A DNA stretch of 9,096 nucleotides from Paracoccaceae bacterium (GCA_003511785.1 DOIS01000062.1:1-9096); one strand, 5' to 3'; counted from the stretch's first letter, positions 1-6,831 are shown. Notes: generated by a model from the sequence alone, not told the origin. Translations and numbers: made by a program.

Positions 1-699
1 GTCGAAATGCACCTTGGCGGTGTTCTGCCAAAGGCGCGTGGCCATCATGTGCTCGGCTTCCTCGATGGTAACGCCGTCCACATGGTCGATCTTCTCGCCG
101 ATCTCGTAGTCGCCCCAGCGGTGCGGCTCGCCGGCGAGCGTGAAGTCATAGCCCGAGAAATCCAGCCCCTCGGGGATCGTGAGATCGCCCGCCTCCAGCA
201 CCGGTTTCAACTCGGGCACGGTGGTATCGGGGGCGGGCGCGTCCAGGTCGGACTTGCGCACCATCACCCAGCGCACATAGTCCATCACAATCTGGTCGCG
301 CTGGTTGAGACCGCGCGTGCGGACCCAGACCACGCCGGTCTTGCCGTTGGAATTCTGTTTCAGGCCGATCACCTCGGATTCCGACCGCAACGTGTCGCCG
401 GGATAGACCGGCAGCAGCCAGCGCCCCTCGGCATAGCCCAGGTTCGCCACCGCATTGAGCGAGACATCCGGCACCGTCTTGCCGAACACGACGTGAAAGG
501 CGGCAAGATCGTCGATCGGGCTTTCCGCCAGGCCGCAGGACTGCGCGAAGGCATCCGAGGAATAGAGCGCGTGGCGCGCCGGGTAGAGCGCGTGATAGAG
601 CGCCCGCTCGCCGCCCGAGACGGTGCGCGGGACGGCGTGGCGGATCACCTGGCCGATGCTGTAATCCTCGAAGAAGCGGCCCGAATTGGTCTTGGCCAT
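1..699 (-). CDS. mch: Mesaconyl-CoA hydratase (beta-methylmalyl-CoA dehydratase), N-terminal 233 residues; C-terminus beyond left edge
   Basis: The minus strand is open from the ATG at 699 down to base 1 without a stop, giving 233 residues of a protein that is usually about 340 long. It is a MaoC-like (hot-dog fold) double-domain hydratase. The first domain includes the PGDTL segment (residues 100-104), and the second begins near the window edge with QNTAKVHFD (225-233). By family knowledge Mch reversibly hydrates mesaconyl-CoA to beta-methylmalyl-CoA in the cytoplasmic ethylmalonyl-CoA pathway. The start is supported by a GGGAG Shine-Dalgarno about 8 bases upstream and by the MAKTNSGRFFEDY-type N-terminus. 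It is the fourth gene of an operon with the mcl2-type thioesterase, which acts later in the same pathway; this context strongly supports mesaconyl-CoA hydratase over a generic MaoC dehydratase. No frameshift is seen in the visible part. Confidence 0.88.
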   Translation of the reverse strand, partial: MAKTNSGRFFEDYSIGQVIRHAVPRTVSGGERALYHALYPARHALYSSDAFAQSCGLAESPIDDLAAFHVVFGKTVPDVSLNAVANLGYAEGRWLLPVYPGDTLRSESEVIGLKQNSNGKTGVVWVRTRGLNQRDQIVMDYVRWVMVRKSDLDAPAPDTTVPELKPVLEAGDLTIPEGLDFSGYDFTLAGEPHRWGDYEIGEKIDHVDGVTIEEAEHMMATRLWQNTAKVHFD

Positions 700-721
700 C
701 TATTGATCTCCCAGTTTCATG

Positions 722-913
722 TCAGGGGTCAGGGGTATAGGGCGCGTCGATCTCTTTCGTCACCGCCTGCGCGCAGCGCATCACGCCGCGCGCCGCATCG
801 AACGCCATGCTGGGGGAACCGTGCAACTCCCACCCTTTGGACAAGGCCAGAGAGACCTTGTGGCAGAAAGCCGAGGTGTCGTCCTCGGTCAGCAGTCGGT
901 AGATCCGGGTCAT
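722..913 (-). CDS. DUF1737 family small protein, 63 aa
   Basis: This small cytoplasmic protein has no signal peptide or membrane segment. It begins MTRIYRLLTEDDTSAFCHKV and ends EIDAPYTPDP. I recognise the DUF1737 pattern: a short Y-x-L-L-T start, a central GWELHGSPS stretch (residues 27-35) and a C-terminal QAVTKE stretch (49-54). The biochemical function is unknown. Its ATG (913-911) overlaps the TGA stop of the upstream NnrU-family gene (912-910) in an ATGA arrangement, so translation is probably coupled. Only 22 bases separate its stop from the mch start. The length is typical for the family and the frame is intact. Placement between two ethylmalonyl-CoA pathway genes suggests co-expression but does not reveal a role. 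Confidence 0.85.
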   Translation of the reverse strand: MTRIYRLLTEDDTSAFCHKVSLALSKGWELHGSPSMAFDAARGVMRCAQAVTKEIDAPYTPDP

Positions 914-1465
914 TGCGGGAAGGGCCAGGGGCTCAGCCAGGCGTGGATGTAACCGATCACCGCCAGCAGCACGACCGAGGCCACGAAGAACATCGCGTCC
1001 TTGGCCAGGCTGCCCGGCGTCTCCGGGGTCCAGCCGGGGTCCGCCCGGTTTATGGCGGCCATCTGCACCGGCACCCACAGCAGCAGCCCGCCGAAGAGCA
1101 CGATGGAGGTCCAGTCGCCATTGACCAGCAGGTGCGCCAGCGCCCAGAGCGCGAAGCCGATCAGCATCGGGTGGCGGACCCCGTTGAGGATGCGCCCCTT
1201 CTTGCCGGCGGGGCTCATCATCCAGATCGCGATCAGCACCAGCAGGTTGTTGATATGCACCATGAAGGCTGGCGGCGCCCAGACGAAGCCCGGATCGGCC
1301 CATTTGTAACCCAGCACCATCAGGACGATGGGACAGGACCAGCGCCAGCGCGACGGCGCCCTTGCCCTTGTCACCCATCGCCGCGCGGCGGGCGGGCGCG
1401 GCGCGTTTGAACAGGTGCGCGGCCCACCAAAGGACCACCCCCGCGATCAGTATCGGATAGCCCAT
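910..1465 (-). pseudogene. NnrU family integral membrane protein, frameshifted (possible sequencing error)
   Basis: Translation from the ATG at 1465 gives MGYPILIAGVVLWWAAHLFK and runs in frame to about residue 45 (...VALALVLS). Family-like sequence then continues one frame over (IVLMVLGYKWADPG... to ...LSPWPFPQ) and ends with TGA at 912-910. Removing one base from the CCC run (GGG on the plus strand, 1330-1332) restores a 184-residue protein, the usual NnrU length. The rebuilt protein is hydrophobic, with several membrane segments and the NnrU-like stretches VHINNLL, RHPMLIGFALWALAHLLVNGD and LFGGLLLW. NnrU was named for a gene near nitrite/nitric oxide reductase clusters; a specific activity is not established, and the domain also occurs in carotenoid isomerase relatives. 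The start has an AGGAAGGG Shine-Dalgarno inside the end of the upstream mcl2-type gene. The stop overlaps the next gene's start. Strong coding signal on both sides makes either a recent mutation or a sequence error likely. Confidence 0.85.
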
Positions 1466-1469
1466 GGTC

Positions 1470-2327
1470 TCACCCTTCCTGCAAAGCCTCGATTGCCCGG
1501 GCTTTTGCCAGAGTTTCCCGGGCGGTGGCAATATGCAGATTCTCGACGATCTTGCCGTCCACCACGGCGACGCCCTGCCCGCTGGCCTCGACCTCCTCGA
1601 AGGCGACGATCTGGCGGCGGGCCAGGTCGATCTCGTCCTCGGAAGGGGCAAAGGCGGTATTGGCCACATCCACCTGCGCCGGATGGATCAGCGTCTTGCC
1701 GTCAAAGCCCATGTCGCGGCCCTGATCGCACTCGGCGCGCAGGCCGTCTTCGTCCTTGAAGGCGTTATAGACTCCGTCCACGATCACCAGCCCCTCGGCC
1801 TTGGCCGCCAGAAGGCACAGGCCCAGCCCGGTCATCATCGGCAGGCGGTCGGCGCGAAAGCGGGTCTGCAATTCCTTGGCGAGATCGTTGGTGCCCATGA
1901 CCATGCCCTTGAGCAGCGGATGCGCCGCGATCTCGGCGGCGTTCAGCATTCCGCGCGGCGTCTCCATCATCGCCCAAACCGGCAGTTCGCCGGTGATCTC
2001 GACCAGCGCGTCGATGTCTTCCGGGCCATTCACCTTGGGCAGAAGAACCGCGTCGGCGTCCATCTGGCGCACCGCCTCGGCATCAGAGCGCCCCCATTCG
2101 GTGTCCAGCCCGTTGATCCGCACGATCTTGACGCGCGGGTCATAGCCGCCCTCCGTCAATGCCGCCTTGAGCGTTTCGCGCGCGTTGTCCTTCTCCTCGG
2201 CCGAAACCGCGTCCTCAAGGTCGAAGATGATGGCATCGACCGGCAGCGACCGCGCCTTGTCCAGCGCCCGGGGTTTCGAGCCGGGAATGTAGAGAACGGA
2301 GCGGAAGGGGCGCGTACGAAGGTCCAT
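1470..2327 (-). CDS. mcl2: (3S)-malyl-CoA thioesterase, CitE/HpcH aldolase-lyase family (Mcl2 type)
   Basis: This is a complete 285-residue CitE-like TIM-barrel protein. It shows the family N-terminus SVLYIPGSKPRALDKA (residues 10-25), the DLEDAV block (36-41), METPRG with the expected metal-ligand Glu122, GTNDLA with Asp148, and GKTLIHPAQ (210-218). Family members use Mg2+ and bind CoA thioesters. In Rhodobacter sphaeroides a paralogue of malyl-CoA lyase, Mcl2, hydrolyses (3S)-malyl-CoA to malate and CoA. Length, N-terminus and an operon shared with mch fit Mcl2 better than the roughly 318-residue Mcl1 lyase, which begins differently. A citrate lyase beta-subunit label would be misleading because no citD or citF partner is present. 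The start is supported by AGGAG six bases before the ATG. It is the first gene of the minus-strand operon, and its stop lies 4 bases before the NnrU-family start. Assignment as thioesterase rather than lyase is inference from resemblance and context. Confidence 0.85.
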   Translation of the reverse strand: MDLRTRPFRSVLYIPGSKPRALDKARSLPVDAIIFDLEDAVSAEEKDNARETLKAALTEGGYDPRVKIVRINGLDTEWGRSDAEAVRQMDADAVLLPKVNGPEDIDALVEITGELPVWAMMETPRGMLNAAEIAAHPLLKGMVMGTNDLAKELQTRFRADRLPMMTGLGLCLLAAKAEGLVIVDGVYNAFKDEDGLRAECDQGRDMGFDGKTLIHPAQVDVANTAFAPSEDEIDLARRQIVAFEEVEASGQGVAVVDGKIVENLHIATARETLAKARAIEALQEG

Positions 2328-2357
2328 CGAGGTCTCCTGGGTCAGAAAGTTGCGCGG

Positions 2358-2386
2358 AATAGGTCATTCTTTTGCGGAAAGTTCAA
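2358..2386 (-). promoter_or_regulatory. Candidate promoter for the mcl2-nnrU-DUF1737-mch operon
   Basis: On the minus strand, TTGAAC (2386-2381) and CCTATT (2363-2358) are 17 bases apart and end about 30 bases before the mcl2 start. The -35 matches 4 of 6 consensus positions and the -10 only 3 of 6, so this is a weak sigma-70-like candidate. The AAC-TTT-CC-GCAAAA stretch overlapping the spacer may be an operator. Confidence 0.3.
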
Positions 2387-2536
2387 CCCGTAATCGCCGC
2401 GATGCAGCGAAAACCCTGCTGCGCAACGGGGTGTGAACGGTGCGTTAACCATTTCGCAGCAAGTTGAGCGGCAGGCTCCTCGCATCGGGCCGCGCCTGAG
2501 CGCCGCCCGGATCACGCGGGAAAAGGGGGCAAGACG

Positions 2537-2854
2537 ATGGGCAAGATCATGGTGCAGATGACGATGGCGCTGGGCGCTCTGGCGCTCGCCGCACAGGCGG
2601 CCGGGGCGGAGGGCGGGCGGAATTGCGCGCCGCGCCCGGTGGTTCTGGACCGGCTGGGCGGGGATTACGGCGAGACACGACAGAGCATCGGACTGTCGGG
2701 ACAGGGCGCGGTGATCGAGGTTTTCGCCTCGCCCGAGACCGGGAGTTGGACAATCATCGTCACACGGCCCGACGGAATCACCTGCCTTGTGGCGGCGGGC
2801 GAGGCGTTCGAGGCGATGGCGGGCATGGTCCCGCCACCGGGGCTCGACGCCTGA
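2537..2854 (+). CDS. Small predicted secreted or periplasmic protein, 105 aa, unknown function
   Basis: The N-terminus carries a lysine, then a hydrophobic Ala/Leu/Met stretch (about residues 5-23) ending AAGA, consistent with a Sec signal peptide cleaved near residue 24. The mature part is about 80 residues with two cysteines (Cys30 and Cys83) that could form a disulfide in the periplasm. It includes the stretch DYGETRQSIGL (43-53) and a probable beta hairpin EVFAS...GSWTIIVTRPDGITCLV (61-85). I recall similar uncharacterised proteins in Rhodobacterales but no named family. The ATG follows a purine-rich AAAAGGGGGC stretch that can serve as ribosome binding site. It is divergent from the mcl2 operon and its stop is 13 bases from the convergent TauE-like gene. 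No function is assigned. Confidence 0.75.
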   Translation: MGKIMVQMTMALGALALAAQAAGAEGGRNCAPRPVVLDRLGGDYGETRQSIGLSGQGAVIEVFASPETGSWTIIVTRPDGITCLVAAGEAFEAMAGMVPPPGLDA

Positions 2855-2867
2855 CAGGGGCGCGCTC

Positions 2868-3622
2868 TCAGATTAAGGCATCCCAGATCAGCTTGGCCCC
2901 GGTCACGCTCAGCAGAGCGTAGGTCAAGCCGAAGAACAGGCGTTCGGACACGTACCAATGTGCCCGGATGCCGATCCAGGTGCCCAGTAGCGCGAAGGGC
3001 GCCAGCGCCAGGTTGGCCAGCGCGGTCTGGGCCGTGAACAGCCCGAGAAAGGTGTAGGGCACGAATTTCACGATGTTGAGCACCCAAAACAGCAACACCG
3101 TCGTCGCCTGGTAGCGCGTCTTGTCCAGCCGCTGCGACAGCAGATAGACCGCCGCGGGCGGGCCGCCGGCGTGGCTGATAAAACTGGTGAATCCCGCGAC
3201 CACCCCGGCAAGCAGCCCGGCCCGTGCCGGCAGACGCCGCTCGAAGGGGCGGATCAGCCCCTGTCGCTGCGACAGGGGCCAGGCCACGAATCCCAGCGAC
3301 ACCGCACCGATCAAGAGCCGCAGCGTATCGGCGTCGGCCACGCGAAAGAGCGCTATGCCCAGCACCGTCCCCGGCACACCCCCCAAAAGCAGCAGCCGCG
3401 CATCCGGCCAACTCCAGCGCCCCAATAGGTCTTGAGCGAGGCCACGTCGATCAACATGAGCAGCGGCAGCATGATCCCCAGCGCCGCGCGCGGATCGACG
3501 ATCAAGGCGAGAATCGTCGCCGCGGCAAAGGCCGCGCCCGAACCGAAGCCGCCCTTGGAGATGCCGACAAAGATCACCGCCGGCGCCGCCACGGCGAAAA
3601 AGCTCCATGTCAGATCGACCAT
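2868..3622 (-). pseudogene. TauE/SafE family membrane permease (sulfite exporter type), frameshifted (possible sequencing error)
   Basis: Translation from the ATG at 3622 gives MVDLTWSFFAVAAPAVIFVG and stays in frame to about residue 68 (LKTYWG). The family-like continuation RWSWPDARLLLLGGVPGTVL and onward lies in the next frame and ends IWDALI at the TGA, 2870-2868. Adding one base to the GGGG run (CCCC on the plus strand, 3420-3423) restores a continuous protein of 251 residues, normal for the family. The rebuilt protein has about seven to eight hydrophobic segments, an N-terminal GxSKGGFGSG motif (residues 20-29) and the typical mid-protein GFTSFISHAGGPPAAVYLL stretch. TauE/SafE proteins are inner-membrane exporters proposed to move sulfite, sulfoacetate or other organic anions; the substrate here cannot be read from sequence. 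A GAGAGG Shine-Dalgarno precedes the ATG. Coding character is maintained on both sides of the break, so decay would be recent or the break is an artefact. Confidence 0.85.
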
Positions 3623-3717
3623 GCCCGCGCCTCTCAAATCGCTTGGCTGACGCCGGTTTAGCGCAGGTCGCGGCGGCTGCACAGGTTCGCGCGCGCCCGT
3701 GCCGCAGCGCCGGGGCC

Positions 3718-3746
3718 TTGCGCGGCGGCCCGTTACACCTTACCCA
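3718..3746 (+). promoter_or_regulatory. Weak candidate promoter upstream of mdh
   Basis: The gap of 158 bases between the divergent TauE-like and mdh starts must hold promoters for both. The best plus-strand pair I see is TTGCGC (3718-3723) and TACCCA (3741-3746), 17 bases apart and about 34 bases before the mdh ATG. The -10 match is poor, so this is tentative. Confidence 0.2.
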
Positions 3747-3780
3747 ACGCGCAAATTTCACCGGACCGGAGAGAAAATCC

Positions 3781-4743
3781 ATGGCCAGACCCAAGATTGC
3801 GCTGATCGGCGCGGGACAGATCGGCGGCACCCTCGCCCATCTCGCCGCGCTCAAGGAACTGGGCGATGTCGTCCTGTTCGACATTGCCGAGGGCACCCCC
3901 GAAGGCAAGGCGCTGGACATCGCCGAATCCGGCCCCTCCGAGGGGTTCGATGCCGCGCTGAAGGGCACGCAATCCTACGAGGACATCGCCGGCGCCGATG
4001 TCTGCATCGTCACCGCCGGCGTCCCGCGCAAGCCGGGGATGAGCCGCGACGACCTGCTGGGCATCAACCTCAAGGTGATGAAATCCGTGGGCGAGGGCAT
4101 CCGCGACCACGCCCCCGACGCCTTCGTGATCTGCATCACCAACCCGCTCGACGCGATGGTCTGGGCCCTGCGCGAGTTCTCGGGCCTGCCGCACAGCAAG
4201 GTCTGCGGCATGGCCGGCGTGCTGGACTCGGCCCGCTTCCGTCACTTCCTGTCGCTGGAATTCGGCGTGTCGATGAAGGACGTCACCGCTTTCGTCCTGG
4301 GCGGGCATGGCGACACGATGGTGCCGTCGGTGCGCTATTCGACCGTTGCCGGCGTCCCGCTGCCCGACCTGGTCAAGATGGGCTGGACCACCCAGGACAA
4401 GCTGGACGCGATCGTGCAGCGCACCCGCGACGGCGGCGCCGAGATCGTCGGCCTGCTCAAGACTGGCTCGGCCTTCTACGCGCCGGCCACCTCGGCGATC
4501 GAGATGGCCGAGGCTTTCCTCAAGGACCAGAAACGCGTTCTGCCCTGTGCCGCCTATTGCGATGGCGAGCTGGGCGTGAAGGACATGTATGTTGGCGTGC
4601 CCACGGTGATCGGCGCCGGCGGCGTCGAGAAGATCATGAACATCCAGCTCAACAAGGAAGAGCAGGAGATGTTCGACAAGTCCGTCGAGGCCGTGAAGGG
4701 CCTAGTCGACGCCTGCAAGGGCATCGACGAGTCGCTGGCCTGA
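3781..4743 (+). CDS. mdh: Malate dehydrogenase (NAD-dependent, LDH-like class)
   Basis: This complete 320-residue enzyme oxidises malate to oxaloacetate with NAD+ in the cytoplasm (TCA cycle). The N-terminal Rossmann fold shows GAGQIG (residues 10-15) and Asp34 at the end of the second strand (VLFD), which favours NAD over NADP. The mobile substrate loop holds Arg83 and Arg89 (VPRKPGMSRDD). NPLD (121-124), DSARF with Arg152 and the catalytic His176 in GGHGDTMVP are all present. The length and the LDH-like motif set match alphaproteobacterial Mdh rather than the enterobacterial type. The ATG at 3781 is preceded by GGAGAG at good spacing and gives the standard MARPKIALIGAGQIGG start; an upstream in-frame ATG at 3607 would add unrelated sequence. 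It stands alone before a strong terminator, followed by the suc operon. Malate delivered by the neighbouring thioesterase would be its substrate. Confidence 0.97.
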   Translation: MARPKIALIGAGQIGGTLAHLAALKELGDVVLFDIAEGTPEGKALDIAESGPSEGFDAALKGTQSYEDIAGADVCIVTAGVPRKPGMSRDDLLGINLKVMKSVGEGIRDHAPDAFVICITNPLDAMVWALREFSGLPHSKVCGMAGVLDSARFRHFLSLEFGVSMKDVTAFVLGGHGDTMVPSVRYSTVAGVPLPDLVKMGWTTQDKLDAIVQRTRDGGAEIVGLLKTGSAFYAPATSAIEMAEAFLKDQKRVLPCAAYCDGELGVKDMYVGVPTVIGAGGVEKIMNIQLNKEEQEMFDKSVEAVKGLVDACKGIDESLA

Positions 4744-4764
4744 GCCAACGGACATGAAAAAAAG

Positions 4765-4795
4765 AGGCCCGCCGGAATGGCGGGCCTTTATTCTT
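4765..4795 (+). terminator. Intrinsic terminator after mdh
   Basis: A perfect 9-bp stem, AGGCCCGCC (4765-4773) with GGCGGGCCT (4779-4787), encloses the loop GGAAT and is followed by a T-rich tail (TTATTCTTT). It begins 22 bases after the mdh stop, and an A-run precedes the stem. It should end most mdh transcripts before the sucC promoter region. Confidence 0.85.
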
Positions 4796-4842
4796 TGCCG
4801 GGTTTGATTCTGCGCTCGTTGCGTCGCCGCCCAAAGGCATCA

Positions 4843-4877
4843 TTTGTGATCACGCAGAAAAATCGTGTGATCACAAA
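4843..4877. promoter_or_regulatory. Paired GTGATCAC palindromes: probable operator upstream of sucC
   Basis: TTTGTGATCAC (4843-4853) and GTGATCACAAA (4867-4877) form an 11-base inverted repeat. Each arm itself contains the perfect 8-base palindrome GTGATCAC. The two palindrome centres are 21 bases apart, about two helical turns, so two dimers would sit on the same DNA face. This is typical of a cooperative repressor or activator site. It lies between the mdh terminator and sucC, so it most likely controls the suc operon. It lacks the 6-base spacer of a CRP site and is not a standard FNR site. I cannot name the regulator; a GntR-type protein is one possibility because such sites are often short palindromes. 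Confidence 0.6.
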
Positions 4878-4884
4878 ACCGGCT

Positions 4885-4918
4885 AAAACCGGCGAATCCC
4901 GGTTTTTTCCGAAAAAAC
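4885..4918 (+). promoter_or_regulatory. Overlapping hairpins with T6 and A6 tracts before sucC
   Basis: AAAACCGG (4885-4892) pairs with CCGGTTTT (4899-4906) across a 6-base loop and runs into TTTTTT (4903-4908), resembling an intrinsic terminator. GTTTTTT (4902-4908) can instead pair with AAAAAAC (4912-4918) around CCG. AAAACCGGC also occurs as a direct repeat at 4875-4883 and 4885-4893. It may be a second stop for read-through from mdh, or an A/T-tract UP element for a promoter just downstream. The sequence alone does not decide. Confidence 0.4.
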
Positions 4919-4919
4919 G

Positions 4920-4949
4920 TTATCGTCCGTCGCCATACCTAAGTATACC
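4920..4949 (+). promoter_or_regulatory. Candidate sucC operon promoter
   Basis: TTATCG (4920-4925) and TATACC (4944-4949) are separated by 18 bases. The second matches the -10 consensus at its first four bases; the first is a poor -35. Transcription would start near 4956, about 27 bases before the sucC ATG. The A6/T6 tracts just upstream would then fall at about -40 to -53, where UP elements act. The overlapping ATAC-N4-GTAT inverted repeat (4935-4946) could be a further protein site. Confidence 0.3.
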
Positions 4950-4982
4950 GCCCCGTGATCGCAGCAACACGGGACAGTTTCC

Positions 4983-6176
<1,194 letters not shown>

Positions 6177-6194
6177 ACCGGGGAAGATCACGCG

Positions 6195-6677
6195 ATGCCA
6201 CGCCACAGCCGCAGCACCGCCCGCCACGCCACGCCTCTCCGGGCGTGCGCTTGGGCAGTTGCGGCCGGGGCGGGGCTGACGCTGACAGGCTGCGTGGACA
6301 ACTCGGCCGATGCGGTCGAACTGTCCAACATGCGGCCCTGGAAAAAGGTGCCCCTCGCCAGCCCCGCCGCCTTCACCGGCAGTTTCGCGCGCTATTGCGC
6401 GGCGCCGCTGGAGAGCGGGGAGAGCTTTGCGACCGCGCTCAGACAGGCCAGCTTCGTGCCAGCCTCGAAGGAAAGCGGATCGGGAAGCCGGGTCTGGCTG
6501 ATGGACGACACCCGCCCGGCGGTGCTGGTCAATGAGGGGCCGAAGGGGCGCAGCTGCGGCGTCGTGGCCCTGGCCCGCTCGGGCCAGACCCAGCGCGTCG
6601 AAGCGGCGATCCCCCGCTTGTTTCCCGAGGCGCGCGCCGCTGACCCGGCCCTGGCGCCGGGGGCGGAGCGTGTCTGA
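6195..6677 (+). CDS. Predicted lipoprotein of unknown function between sucC and sucD; frame probably interrupted by TGA
   Basis: The 160-residue frame starts with an Arg/His-rich segment, then a hydrophobic stretch (about 18-31) ending in the lipobox LTGC. Cys33 is therefore the expected lipidated residue of a mature envelope protein. The rest has no domain I recognise; stretches such as SFARYCAAPL (63-72) and RVWLMDDTRPAVLVNEG (99-115) look globular. The ATG has GGGGAAG upstream and lies 18 bases after the sucC stop. After the TGA at 6675-6677 the same frame stays open for 34 codons with strong G/C third positions (VQQGTGKTRVIFTSRDQNRP and on) to a TAG at 6780-6782. The original product was therefore probably 195 residues, with a TGG-to-TGA change. 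The annotated end here is the first stop; the likely ancestral end is 6782. Database copies may carry a misleading succinyl-CoA synthetase label through operon position, but there is no such domain. Confidence 0.7.
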   Translation: MPRHSRSTARHATPLRACAWAVAAGAGLTLTGCVDNSADAVELSNMRPWKKVPLASPAAFTGSFARYCAAPLESGESFATALRQASFVPASKESGSGSRVWLMDDTRPAVLVNEGPKGRSCGVVALARSGQTQRVEAAIPRLFPEARAADPALAPGAERV

Positions 6678-6781
6678 GTCCAGCAAGGCACCGGCAAGAC
6701 CCGCGTGATCTTCACCAGCCGCGATCAGAACAGGCCACGCGGGGCGGAGTATCGCCTCGCCGTGACCGAAACAAACACCTA

Positions 6782-6799
6782 GCCCGCGCGCTCGCGGGC
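6782..6799 (+). other. GC-rich hairpin in the sucD leader
   Basis: GCCCGCG (6782-6788) pairs perfectly with CGCGGGC (6793-6799) around a CGCT loop. No T-run follows, so it is not a typical terminator. It begins at the TAG that would end the extended lipoprotein frame and lies 32 bases before the sucD ATG. It could slow RNA decay or mark a processing site. Confidence 0.4.
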
Positions 6800-6831
6800 C
6801 TGCAAATGCGACAAACAGGAGAACGCCACCA

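Noticed and set aside
700..720. A six-codon reading frame (MKLGDQ) whose TAG directly abuts the mch ATG
   Set aside because: It could be a leader peptide, but it has no strong ribosome binding site of its own and the sequence mainly serves as the mch Shine-Dalgarno; chance is the simpler reading.
7..1410. A 467-codon plus-strand open frame opposite mch, DUF1737 and NnrU genes
   Set aside because: It crosses three clearly recognisable minus-strand genes and its His/Arg/Gly-rich product is typical of an antisense shadow.
3607..3780. Upstream in-frame ATG extending mdh by 58 codons
   Set aside because: The extension has no Mdh similarity, overlaps the TauE-like gene start, and the ATG at 3781 has a good GGAGAG site and the canonical N-terminus.
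4843..4877. CRP or FNR binding site
   Set aside because: A CRP site needs TGTGA and TCACA separated by 6 bases and FNR needs TTGAT-N4-ATCAA; here the half-sites touch each other.
6675..6677. Selenocysteine codon at the TGA in the lipoprotein gene
   Set aside because: No selenoprotein family resembles this protein and I saw no convincing SECIS-like hairpin right after the TGA; a TGG-to-TGA change is more economical.
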